The position numbers were made by a program, and so were the translations under genes. A DNA stretch of 64,000 bases from Microlunatus speluncae. GTDB lineage: Bacteria; Actinomycetota; Actinomycetes; Propionibacteriales; Propionibacteriaceae. The notes under the pieces were generated by a model, which worked only from the letters and a program-made list of their open reading frames with translations, had not been told where the DNA came from and did no database searches. Location of the stretch: NCBI RefSeq assembly GCF_009299835.1, contig NZ_VKCZ01000020.1, forward strand, positions 1 to 64,000. The letters run 5' to 3'. Shown here one piece after another: positions 8,613 to 17,700 of this stretch. Every line of letters begins with the position of its first letter. Position 1 is the first letter of the stretch.

Positions 8613-9489
8613 CGGTCAGCAGCTCGGCCTCACTCCAGAGCAGGGCGGCGGTACGGGAATCCTGGGCGCGGCGGGGAATCCGGGCGGTGCCGGTGGGGCC
8701 GACCAGTCCGAACCGGCCGGTCGGGCCGTAGTAGCCGCCGTTCTCGGCGGCCGGATCGGCGGCCGCGTAGAGCAGCGGCTCGGTGCCGGTGTCGACCTCC
8801 TGCGAGGGCAGGAACGGGAACTCGAACGAGCGCCGCTGGCTGTCCTTGCCCAGATTCGGCCCGGTCACCTGCAGGTTGGTCTTGGTGAAGCCGGGGTGGG
8901 CGCCGACACTGAGCAGATCCCAGCCGCGTTCGGTGGCGAGCCGGGCCAGCCGCAGGGTCAGCATCAGATCGGCCAGCTTGGATTGGGAGTACGCACCGTT
9001 CGGGGTATAGCGGCGTTCGGCCTGCAGGTCGTCGAGCCGGATCCGGCCGATGGCGGCCAGGCCGCTGCTCATCGTCACCACCCGGGCACCCGGCGCCTGG
9101 ACCAGCTTCGGCAGCAGCCGCAGGGTGAGCGCGAACGGGCCGAGGAAGTTGCTGCCGAACTGCAGCTCGAAGCCGTCGGCGGTGGTGTGCCGGGTCGGCA
9201 CCGCCATCACCCCGGCGTTGTTGATCAAGGTGTCGACGCGGTCGATGCCGGCGGCGAACTCGGTCACCGAGGCCAGGTCGGCCAGATCGATCCGGCGCAC
9301 CTCCAGGCTCGCGTCCGGGTGCTTGGCCAGGATGTCGGCCTTTGCCTGCTCGCCCTTCTCCGGCGTCCGGACCGCCATGATCACGTGCGCCCCGGCCCCG
9401 GCGAGGCGAGCGGCGGCCTCCTTGCCGGTGCCGCTGTTGGCGCCGGTGACGATGATGATCTTGCCGGTCTGATCGGGGACCTGGTACAT
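8572..9489 (-). CDS. Short-chain dehydrogenase/reductase (retinol dehydrogenase-like)
   Basis: 305 residues of a classical SDR: cofactor motif TGANSGTG at 15-22, NNAG at 90-93, catalytic Ser near 141 and YSQSK at 167-171. It is longer than the usual 250 residues because of a C-terminal extension typical of the WWOX/retinol-dehydrogenase-like subgroup. It would oxidise or reduce an alcohol/ketone with NAD(P)H. It diverges from a TetR regulator at 9603 with palindromic operators between them, so it is very likely that regulator's target. Confidence 0.87.
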   Translation of the reverse strand: MYQVPDQTGKIIIVTGANSGTGKEAAARLAGAGAHVIMAVRTPEKGEQAKADILAKHPDASLEVRRIDLADLASVTEFAAGIDRVDTLINNAGVMAVPTRHTTADGFELQFGSNFLGPFALTLRLLPKLVQAPGARVVTMSSGLAAIGRIRLDDLQAERRYTPNGAYSQSKLADLMLTLRLARLATERGWDLLSVGAHPGFTKTNLQVTGPNLGKDSQRRSFEFPFLPSQEVDTGTEPLLYAAADPAAENGGYYGPTGRFGLVGPTGTARIPRRAQDSRTAALLWSEAELLTGVELGSGRTSDAA

Positions 9490-9518
9490 CGCGTACTCCC
9501 TGCCTCACCTGGCCGAAG

Positions 9519-9588
9519 AGACCAGCGGTCTGTTCTGATACCGCCAGATTAACGGACCAGCAGTCTCTTATCAAGAGACCGGTGGTCT
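9519..9588. promoter_or_regulatory. TetR-type operator cluster in the divergent SDR/TetR intergenic region
   Basis: Two matching palindromes, AGACCAGCGGTCT at 9519-9531 and AGACCGGTGGTCT at 9576-9588, share the form AGACC-N3-GGTCT. A weaker third site, GGACCAGCAGTCT, is at 9554-9566. An overlapping palindrome, GTCTCTTATCAAGAGAC, spans 9563-9579. Short spaced dyads between divergent SDR and TetR genes are the classical arrangement for autoregulated TetR repression. The sites are seen in the sequence; their use by this TetR is inference. Confidence 0.7.
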
Positions 9589-9602
9589 GAAATACTGGGA
9601 GC

Positions 9603-10271
9603 ATGAGCCACTTCCGCCGAGCCCGCAGTGAGGAGCAGCGTGCCGAGCGACGCGCCGCGATCCTCGGGGTCGCCGCGACGATGCTCGCCGATCGACCGGT
9701 CGCCGACCTGAGTCTGAACGAGCTGGCCCGCCAGGTCGGCCTGGCCAAGTCCAACGTGCTGCGTTACTTCGACTCCCGGGAGGCGATCCTGCTCGAGCTG
9801 CTCGACGCGCAATCGGGCGAGTGGCTGGCCACGCTCGAGGCGGCCCGACCGTCCCGGGGAGGGCTGCCGACGCGGTGCCGCCGGCTGGCCGAACTGATCA
9901 CCGCCTCGCTCGCCGAGCGACCGGTGCTCTGCGATCTGATCAGTGCCCAGACGGCGGTCCTGGAGCGCAACGTCTCGGTCGACGTCGCGATCCGGCACAA
10001 GCGGTCCTCGCTGGCCAACATCAAGCGGCTCACCGAGGTCGTCCGCTCCGCCGTACCCGAACTGGCCGAGCCCGCCGCCGTGAAGTTCGCCGCCGCGACC
10101 CTGCTCACCGCCGGCGCGCTGTGGACCCACCAGCGGCCGTCCGAGGCGATGCTGGCCGCCTACTGCGCCGACCCCGAGCTCGCCGCCCTCCGGATCGACT
10201 TCCACTCCGCCCTCGGTGAACTCCTCACCGTCATCCTCACCGGCCTCCTCGATCCGACTTGTCAGAACTGA
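9603..10271 (+). CDS. TetR/AcrR-family transcriptional regulator
   Basis: 222 residues. The N-terminal helix-turn-helix spans about 20-65, with LSLNELARQVGLAKSNVLRY as recognition region followed by FDSREAILLELL, typical of TetR. The C-terminal half is the ligand/dimer domain. Divergent from the SDR gene, with AGACC-N3-GGTCT operators between. The last codons, including the TGA stop, lie inside a perfect 26-bp hairpin (10254-10307). Effector unknown. Confidence 0.88.
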   Translation: MSHFRRARSEEQRAERRAAILGVAATMLADRPVADLSLNELARQVGLAKSNVLRYFDSREAILLELLDAQSGEWLATLEAARPSRGGLPTRCRRLAELITASLAERPVLCDLISAQTAVLERNVSVDVAIRHKRSSLANIKRLTEVVRSAVPELAEPAAVKFAAATLLTAGALWTHQRPSEAMLAAYCADPELAALRIDFHSALGELLTVILTGLLDPTCQN

Positions 10272-10307
10272 GTTGTGCCAGGGCACAACTCAGTTCTGAC
10301 AAGTCGG
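10254..10307. terminator. Perfect 26-bp stem-loop overlapping the TetR stop codon
   Basis: Arms 10254-10279 and 10282-10307 are perfectly complementary with only two bases between them (in practice a 25-bp stem with a 4-base loop). The arm contains the last six codons and the TGA of the TetR gene. The motif GACTTGTCAG recurs in altered form in the stem at 28692. No U-run follows, only GGGGATTTT. It may act as a terminator, mRNA 3' stabiliser or palindromic repeat element. Confidence 0.6.
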
Positions 10308-10383
10308 GGATTTTGGGGTGGCTGCGTCGTTACGATTTTCCGGATCGGTGCCGCTTCGGCACCCGGCTTCGCGGAGGCCCCGG

Positions 10384-10842
10384 ATGGACGCAGTCAGCGC
10401 ACCCGATCGGCAGCTGATCGACATGATCGCCGCCCGCCAGCAGGCCCTCGGCGACTACCTCCGCGGCGCCCGGCCGCGCGGCAACCGGCTGGCCGTGACC
10501 GGCATCGTCTGCAGCGGCGCGTCGGCCGCCTTCACCGCCGGCCCGGCCTTCGGCGGTCCGGGGTTCGCCCAGACGGCGACCGAGCTGCTCAACCTGCCGC
10601 AGACGTCGGTCGTCTGGCAGGTGCTGTGCCTGCTCGCGCTGATCGTCTCGGTGATCACCACGGTGACGATCAACCTGGCCACCAGCCAGCAGCTGAGCAG
10701 CCGGGTCGCGGCCGCCGAGACCTGCTCGGCCGAGCTGGACGGCCTGCGTACTCTGCTCGACTTCGGCCAGATCCCGGTCGGCGACGCCGCCCGGCTTTAC
10801 CACGGCTACATCTCCAAGATCGGCTTCCTCCCGATCCGCTGA
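10384..10842 (+). CDS. Small two-helix membrane protein, function unknown
   Basis: 152 residues from an ATG at 10384 preceded by a good GGAGG; an in-frame upstream start at 10318 is less likely. The N-terminal 35 residues are soluble (MDAVSAPDRQLIDMIAARQQ). Hydrophobic segments lie near 38-60 and 78-100, and a predicted helical tail ends in YHGYISKIGFLPIR. No family recognised. It lies between the TetR gene and the convergent CCA-adding enzyme gene. Confidence 0.6.
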   Translation: MDAVSAPDRQLIDMIAARQQALGDYLRGARPRGNRLAVTGIVCSGASAAFTAGPAFGGPGFAQTATELLNLPQTSVVWQVLCLLALIVSVITTVTINLATSQQLSSRVAAAETCSAELDGLRTLLDFGQIPVGDAARLYHGYISKIGFLPIR

Positions 10843-10861
10843 ACGCCGGTCACCTCCAAGA

Positions 10862-10883
10862 CCCTTCGACAGGCTCAGGGCAC
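10862..10883. repeat. TTCGACAGGCTCAGG-type dispersed repeat
   Basis: CCCTTCGACAGGCTCAGGG lies in the 54-bp convergent gap before the CCA gene stop. It belongs to the same family as the copies at 19163, 32437, 34592, 34685, 36051-36172 and 39395-39500. Each unit is itself a partial palindrome (CCCT...AGGG). All copies noticed are outside coding regions. Confidence 0.7.
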
Positions 10884-10896
10884 GGACCGAGAGGTG

Positions 10897-12351
10897 TCAG
10901 GGGCGGGAGGACCACCAGGTGCGGAGTTCGGCCTCGGCGGTCTCGCGGTCCAGCGGGCCGCGGTCCATCCGGAGCTCCAGCAGGAACTTGTACGCGTCGC
11001 CGACGGCGCGGCCGGGCGGGATGTCGAGGATCTCCATGATCGCGTTGCCGTCCAGGTCGGGCCGGATCGAGTCCAGCTCCTCCTGCTCCCGCAGCTCGGC
11101 GATCCGCTGCTCCAGCTCGTCGTACGCGGTGCGCAGCCGGGTCGCCTTGGCCTGGTTCCGGGTGGTGCAGTCGGCCCGGGTCAGCACGTGCAACCGGTCC
11201 AACTGATCACCGGCGTCGCGGACGTAGCGACGGACGGCCGAATCGGTCCATTGCCCCTCGCCATAGCCGTGGAAGCGCAGGTGCAGCTCGACCAGCTTGG
11301 CCACCGCGTCGACCTCCTCGCTGGAGTAGCGCAGCGCCGCCAGCCGCTTCTTGACCAGCTTGGCCCCGACCACGTCGTGGTGGTGGAACGACACCTTGCC
11401 GCCCGGCTCGAACCGTCGGGTCTTCGGCTTGCCGACGTCGTGCAGCAGCGCCGCCAGCCGGTTGATCAGGTCCGGCCGCTGCGGCAGCCGGTCCTCCAGC
11501 TCGATCGCCTGGTCCAACACGGTCAGGCTGTGCTGATAGACGTCCTTGTGTCGATGGTGTTCGTCGCGTTCCAGCCGCAGCGCGGGCAGCTCCGGCAGCA
11601 CCCGATCGGCCAGGCCGGTCGCGACCAGCAGGTTGAGCCCGGCCCGGGGCCGGTCGGCCAACAGCAACTTGGACAGCTCCTCGCGGACCCGTTCGGCCGA
11701 GACGATGTCGATCCGTTCGGCCATCGCGGTGGCGGCCGCGACCGCGTCCGGCGCCGGCTCGAAGTCGAGCTGGGCGGTGAAGCGAGCCAGCCGCATCATC
11801 CGCAGCGGGTCGTCGCTGAAGGACTGCTCCGGCGTCGCGGGCGTACGCAAGCGGCGCGCGGCCAGATCCTCCAGGCCGCCGTACGGGTCGTGGAACTCCT
11901 TCTCCGGCAGCGCCACCGCCATCGCGTTCACGGTGAAGTCGCGCCGGATCAGGTCGCCGTCCAACGTGTCGCCGTACGCGACCTCGGGCTTGCGGCTCTC
12001 CGGCCGGTAGACGTCGGCCCGGAAGGTGGTGATCTCGACGACCCACTCGGCCTGGCCGACGCTGATCTTGGCGCCGATCGTGCCGTACTCCTTGCCGATG
12101 GTCCAGACCGTCTTGGTCACCGACCGGAGCAGCCGCTCGATCTCGTCCGGCCGGGCCGAGGTGGTGAAGTCAAGATCATGACCGAGCCGGCCGATCAGGG
12201 CATCCCGCACGCTGCCGCCGACCAGGAACAGCCGATGCCCGGCCGCGGCGAAGACCCGGCCGAGCTCGTCCGCGACCGGCGCGATCCGCAACAGCTCGGC
12301 GACGGCCTTCGCCAGGTTCGCCGATTTCGGTCGCGCCGCTGAGGAGGTCAC
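10897..12351 (-). CDS. pcnB: CCA tRNA nucleotidyltransferase (poly(A) polymerase family, HD domain)
   Basis: 484 residues. The nucleotidyltransferase head has LVGGSVRDALIGR followed by DLDF (about 42-58; metal-binding DxD). RRD (RRDFTVNAMAVAL, about 135-147) selects nucleotides, and a C-terminal HD domain carries ALLHDVGKPKT near 300. It adds or repairs the 3' CCA of tRNA. Actinobacterial copies are annotated pcnB or cca (Rv3907c). It opens the conserved origin-proximal block with DUF6049, murJ and sigM. The Nudix gene (mutT4) seen at this spot in mycobacteria is absent. Confidence 0.93.
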   Translation of the reverse strand: MTSSAARPKSANLAKAVAELLRIAPVADELGRVFAAAGHRLFLVGGSVRDALIGRLGHDLDFTTSARPDEIERLLRSVTKTVWTIGKEYGTIGAKISVGQAEWVVEITTFRADVYRPESRKPEVAYGDTLDGDLIRRDFTVNAMAVALPEKEFHDPYGGLEDLAARRLRTPATPEQSFSDDPLRMMRLARFTAQLDFEPAPDAVAAATAMAERIDIVSAERVREELSKLLLADRPRAGLNLLVATGLADRVLPELPALRLERDEHHRHKDVYQHSLTVLDQAIELEDRLPQRPDLINRLAALLHDVGKPKTRRFEPGGKVSFHHHDVVGAKLVKKRLAALRYSSEEVDAVAKLVELHLRFHGYGEGQWTDSAVRRYVRDAGDQLDRLHVLTRADCTTRNQAKATRLRTAYDELEQRIAELREQEELDSIRPDLDGNAIMEILDIPPGRAVGDAYKFLLELRMDRGPLDRETAEAELRTWWSSRP

Positions 12352-12396
12352 GATCGATCACTGTAGCCGCGTCGCCGCCGGCCGGCCGAGCGGCGG

Positions 12397-12422
12397 GGAA
12401 CGACCGCCGCCGGTGACTCGTT
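12397..12422 (+). promoter_or_regulatory. Possible ECF sigma-factor promoter (GGAAC-N17-CGTT)
   Basis: GGAAC at 12397-12401 and CGTT at 12419-12422 are separated by 17 bases, matching the general -35/-10 pattern of ECF sigma promoters. It lies about 70 bp before the DUF6049 start, at the head of the operon that ends with sigM and its anti-sigma gene, so autoregulation by SigM is plausible. In GC-rich DNA such a match can occur by chance. Confidence 0.35.
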
Positions 12423-12491
12423 CGGTCCTGGGACCGCGCCGACGCATTCGCCGAACGGATATGACAGTCAGCAGAACATTAGGATGACGGA

Positions 12492-14720
12492 GTGGGGAGT
12501 CCGGTGGCTAGGGGGAAAGCGACCGCGGCCCGACGACCCCGGCGACATTCGCGGACGTTCCAGCGCCTGTTGCACGGCGTTCCGTTGGTCGCGGCGCTGA
12601 TCCTGCTCGCCGGATTCCTGACCCTGGCGCCGGTGCTTCCGGCCCACGCCGACGAGCCGGATTCGCTGGTCTCGATCCAGATCACCTCGATGACCCCGGC
12701 GCTGCCGGCGCCGACCGACCCGATCACCCTGACCGGTACGGTCACCAACACCAGCAAGAAACCGATCGACAAGCCCCGGGTCTACTTCTGGCGCAACCAG
12801 GCGCCGATCACCGACCGGGAGGGCTTCGACGCGGCGCTGGACTCGGCGGCCAACGATCCGCTCGGCGCCCGGGTGACGGCCGACGTGCAGAACCGGGAGC
12901 ACCTGTGGACCGAGGAGGACCGGACCCTCGATCCCGGCGAGACCGCCCCGTTCACGGTGTCGGCGACACCGGAGCAACTCGACTTCCCGGCGGCCGACGG
13001 CATCTACCTGGTCGGCGTGCACGTGCTGACCGGGACGGACCAGCCGCCGGCGATCGGCCGGTCCCGGGTGTTCGCGCCGATCGTCACCGACCTGCCCGAC
13101 CAGGTGCTGCCGACCTCGTCGGTGGTGATCTTGAACTCCCGGCCGGCCCGGCTGCAGGAGCAGGTCTTCGCCGATGATCATCTGGCTGCGGAGGTCGGCC
13201 CCGAAGGCCGGCTGACCCGGCTGCTGGCGGCGGCCCAGCGAGAGGGGATGACGTTCGCCGTCGACCCGTCGCTGATCGACGAGCTGAGGGCGATGCGGTC
13301 CGGCTACCAGGTCCGCGACGAGGACGGCGAGACCACGGCCGGGGCCGGCAGCGAGCAGGCCACCGACTGGCTGCGCACCTTCGGCGAACTGCTCGACAGC
13401 CGACCCGGCTACCGGCTGCTGTACGGTTCGCCGGATGTCGCCGCCCTGGTCCGCAGCGATCGCGAAGCCCTGCTGGAACGGGCCAAGGCGGTCGGTGCCG
13501 CGGTGCCCGAGACGTCGGAGCTGCCGTTGCTGGTCTGGCCCGGCGACGGGGCCGCCGATGCAGCCACCATCGCCGCCGCCGGCCGGCTCGACCCGGCCGG
13601 GATCCTGCTGTCCGACGCGACCACCCGGAGCACCGCCCCGCTGCTCCGCGACGGCGACGGGCCGTTGATCATCAACTACGTCGGCGCGTCCTCGCTCGGC
13701 GGCCCGGGGCCCGATCCGCGCGATTCGCCGGTGCACCAGCGGGAACGGACCCTGTCGGAGACCTGGCTGCAGGCCAGCACGGAAGATCTGGACCGGACCC
13801 TGGGCCAGGTCCGGCTGATCACCACGCCCGAGGAGGCCAGCACCGAGCAGCAGCTCGCGGCCCCGTGGCTGCGGCAGATCCCGCTGGCCGACCTGCTCCG
13901 GCAACCGCCGGAACGGTTGACCGACGAACCGCGCTACCCGAAGGCGGCGCAGGCCGCCGAGCTCGACCACGACGAGCTGCGCCGGGTGGACGACCTGGCG
14001 GAGGCGTACCAGACCTATGTCGACCTGCTGGTCGATCCGGCCGAGGCCCGCACCGACGCCGACGCGGCCGTGCTCAAGTCGGTCTCGGCCACCTGGCGCG
14101 GCCCGGACTCGGACTGGCCCAAGCTGCTCGACCTCCGGCTGGACCAGCTCGACCAGGTGCTGACCGACGCGGTGAAGATCGGGCTGGTGGGCCGGTTCAC
14201 CACCACCGGGCAGAGTGACATCAGCTTCCCGATCACGATCACCAACACGCTGATCGACCCGGCCGAGACCGGCACCGCGAACGCGATCCGGGTCGGCGTC
14301 GAGTTCAGCTCGGCCCAGTCGCAGCGGCTGCGGGTGAAGCCGCTCGACCCGGTCGTCATCCAGGCCAACGACGCCGGCAACGCCTCGATCACCCGGAACA
14401 CCCAGATCGAGGCCCAGGCCAACGGACCGGTGCAGGTCACCGCCCAGCTGGTCACCGCCTCCGGCAAGCGGGTCGGCAAGCCGACCACGGTCGAGGTGAC
14501 GGTGACCCAGGCCGGCACGGTCGGCTGGATCATCGCCGTCGCCGCCGGCGTGGTGCTGATCGGCACGACCGTGCTGCGGATCCGGCAGGTCGCCCGGGAG
14601 CGGGCCCGCGACCGCGACGACGACGACACCCGGTCGCCGCCGCCGGCCTCTCCGGTCAGCCCGCGCCGGGCGACCCCGGCCGCCTCCGGCGCGGCCGGCC
14701 CACGGCGGGGTCGCCCATGA
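12492..14720 (+). CDS. DUF6049 family secreted/membrane protein (Rv3909-like)
   Basis: 742 residues beginning at GTG 12492 (a GTG at 12504 is an alternative). An N-terminal hydrophobic export segment spans about 25-55, ending PVLPAHADEP. A long extracytoplasmic region of beta-sandwich and NodB-like character follows. A C-terminal membrane helix (about 672-692) and a short basic cytoplasmic tail complete it. This is the protein always found in front of murJ in actinobacteria (Rv3909 in M. tuberculosis); its biochemical role is unknown, but context suggests cell-envelope assembly. It overlaps murJ by 4 bp (ATGA), indicating translational coupling. Confidence 0.85.
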   Translation: MGSPVARGKATAARRPRRHSRTFQRLLHGVPLVAALILLAGFLTLAPVLPAHADEPDSLVSIQITSMTPALPAPTDPITLTGTVTNTSKKPIDKPRVYFWRNQAPITDREGFDAALDSAANDPLGARVTADVQNREHLWTEEDRTLDPGETAPFTVSATPEQLDFPAADGIYLVGVHVLTGTDQPPAIGRSRVFAPIVTDLPDQVLPTSSVVILNSRPARLQEQVFADDHLAAEVGPEGRLTRLLAAAQREGMTFAVDPSLIDELRAMRSGYQVRDEDGETTAGAGSEQATDWLRTFGELLDSRPGYRLLYGSPDVAALVRSDREALLERAKAVGAAVPETSELPLLVWPGDGAADAATIAAAGRLDPAGILLSDATTRSTAPLLRDGDGPLIINYVGASSLGGPGPDPRDSPVHQRERTLSETWLQASTEDLDRTLGQVRLITTPEEASTEQQLAAPWLRQIPLADLLRQPPERLTDEPRYPKAAQAAELDHDELRRVDDLAEAYQTYVDLLVDPAEARTDADAAVLKSVSATWRGPDSDWPKLLDLRLDQLDQVLTDAVKIGLVGRFTTTGQSDISFPITITNTLIDPAETGTANAIRVGVEFSSAQSQRLRVKPLDPVVIQANDAGNASITRNTQIEAQANGPVQVTAQLVTASGKRVGKPTTVEVTVTQAGTVGWIIAVAAGVVLIGTTVLRIRQVARERARDRDDDDTRSPPPASPVSPRRATPAASGAAGPRRGRP

Positions 14721-17700
14721 ATCCTGCCCGATCCTCCACGACGGCGCCGAGCAAGACCTCGGGGACGGCTTCCCGCCGATCGCCCGACCCGTCTCGACGC
14801 AACCGCTCCCGACTGGTCTCGGCCACCGTGCTGATGGCCGGCGGGACGGCGGTGTCGCGGCTGCTCGGGTTCGGCCGGTTCGCGCTGCTGGTGGCCCTGT
14901 TCGGCAACGCCACCCAGCAGGCCGACATGTTCAACTACGCCAACACGGTGCCGACCAGCATGTACATCCTGCTGGCCGGCGGCATCCTGAACACGGTCCT
15001 GGTGCCGCAGATCGTCCGTGCCATCCGGCAGGATCCGGACGGCGGCGAGGCCTACACCAACCGGATCATGACGCTGGGCATCCTGGTGCTCGGCCTGCTC
15101 ACGGTGGTGCTGACCGTCGCCGCACCGCTGGTGATCTGGATCTACACCCCGGAGTCCTGGCACACCCCTGAGCTCTCCCGGGCGTACGACTCGACGGTCC
15201 GGCTGGCCTACTACTGCATGCCGCAGATCTTCTTCTACGGCATCCATGTGCTGGCCGGCCAGGTGCTGAACGCCCGGGACAAGTTCGGCCCGATGATGTG
15301 GTCGCCGATCGCGAACAACATCATCTCGATCGGCGTCCTGTCGATCTTCTTCGTCGTCTTCGGCACCGGCGACGGGGTCGGCGCCTTCACCGCCCAGCAG
15401 GAGCTGCTGCTCGGCCTGGGCTCCACCCTGGGCATCGTCGCCCAGGCGGCCGTGCTGGTGCCGTACCTGAAATCGATCGGTTACCAGTTCCGGCCCCGGT
15501 TCGACTTCAAGGGCACCGGGCTCGGCCGGACGGTCCGGCTGGCGAAGTGGACCCTCGGCTTCGTCCTGGTCAACCAGGCCGCGCTGGTGGTGATCCAGAA
15601 GGTGGCCGGCGGCGCCACGGCCGAGGGCTCGGGCGGCGGTCTGACCGTCTACATGTACGCGTTCGCCGCCTATCAGCTGCCGCACTCGCTGATCGCGGTG
15701 TCGCTGGCCACCGCGATGCTGCCGTCGGCGTCGCGGCTGGTCGCGGCCGGGGACCTGGCCGGCGTGCGGGACGAGACGATCGGCACGATGCGGTTGCTGC
15801 TGACCGCGATGGTGCCGGCCGCGGTCGCCCTGTTCTCCCTCGGCGTGCCGATGGCCGAGTTCGTCTTCGGCTTCGGCCGCGGCGTCGACGACGCCTACCT
15901 GACCGGCTGGACGCTGATGGCGTTCGCGTTCGGCCTGATCCCGTTCACCCTGCACTATCTCTGTCTGCGGACGTACTACGCGCTGGAGGACAACCGGACC
16001 GCGTTCCTGATCCAGATCGCGATCGGCGCCGCCAACGCCTCGCTCGCGGTGCTGATCGTGCTGCTGTTGAACTCGCCGGCGACCACCGCGGTCGGCCTGG
16101 CGATCGCGCACGTGATCTCGTACTCGATCGGGCTGGTGCTGGCGGTCGCGATCCTGTCCCGGCGGCTGCCCGGGATGCCGGTCGGCGGCCTGGTCGGGCA
16201 CGGGCTGAAGCTGCTGCTGGCGGTCGCGCCCGCCGGTGGCGCCGCGTACGGGGTGACCGCCGCCTTCAAGCTGTGGTCGTCGGCGAAGCTGGTGCAACTG
16301 CTCGCGCTGGCCGTGGCCGGTGTCGTCGCGATCGTGATCTTCCTGCTACTGGCCCGGCTGCTCCGGATCTCCGAGGTCAGCCAGATCCTCGCCTTCGTGC
16401 TGCGCCGCCGGCAGCCGGCCCCCGCGCCGATCGAGGACGAGGCCAGTATCCAAACGGTGATCAGGCCGCTTCGCGAGTTCTACGGCGAAACGGGAATGCC
16501 GGAGCCTAGGATCGACCAAGGTCGCCAACAGCCTAGGATCGACCCCGATGCGAAGCATCACCGAATCACAGCAGTCCGGTCATTCAGCACGGGTGGCCGT
16601 ATCTCAACGATGTCAGCAAAGCCAGGGTCCGAGATGACCACACCATCGCCGCCCTCGGCTGACACCCCGGACCAGCCCGGTCCGGCGGAGTCCCCGAGCG
16701 CCGCCTTGGCGACGCCACCCGGCGGCCCGGGCCCGGCCGCTTCGATCACCTCGCCCGGCACCGTCCTCGCCGACCGGTATCGGCTGGAGGAGATGCTGGC
16801 CGCGGACGATCCGACGATCACCTGGCGCGCCTTCGACCAGGTGCTGTCCCGGTCGGTGTCGGTGCACCTGCTGCCGCCCCGCGATCCGCATGCCACCGAG
16901 GTGCTGGACGCCGCCCGGCGCGGCGCCGCCGCGACCGATTCGCGCTTCCTCCGGGTGCTCGACGCGGTCTATTCCGACGATCCGCGGATCGGCTCCTACA
17001 TCGTCTGCGAGTACGCGACCGGCCAGCCGCTGAGCGCGATCCTGGCCCAGGGTCCGCTGTCCGGCCTGGAGGCCGCCTGGGTCACCCGCGAGGTGGCCGA
17101 CGCGCTCTCCGCCGTGCACGGGTTCGGCCTGTTCCACGAGCGGATCAGCCCGGAGACCGTGGTCGTCACCCCGACCGGCAACGTGAAGATCGTCGGCCTG
17201 GTGATCGAGGCGGCGCTGCGCCCGGCCCGGGGGGGCGAGCCGGAGGGGCACGGCGAGCGGGCCGACGTGCACGACCTCGGCCGACTGCTCTACGCCTCCC
17301 TCGTCTCCCGCTGGCCCGGCGGTCCCGCGTACGGGCTCGGCCCGGCACCGGTGCTGGGCGGTCGCTGGGCCACCCCGCGGCAGGTCCGGGCCGGCGTCTC
17401 CCCGGCGCTGGACACGGTCTGCGACCAGATCCTCGGCCGGCCGCCGCGGCATCACGCGCCCTCGATCACCACCGCCAACGAGGTGGTCAACGCCCTGACC
17501 AAGGTGCTCGGCACCGCCGACGCGACCGGTGACCTGGAGCGCCGGCTGCGGCAGCCGATCCCACGGGTGACCCCGGACGAGACCGGCGAGATCCCGCTGT
17601 CGGAGCAGCCGACCGGGATGATGGCCGCGGTCGACCGGCCGGGCTCGCCGGACACCAACCCGACCGAGGACCAGCCACGGGTGGCCGGCTCGCCGGCGCT

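Noticed and set aside
14015..16297. A 760-codon minus-strand frame opposite murJ
   Set aside because: Antisense shadow; MurJ on the plus strand is certain.
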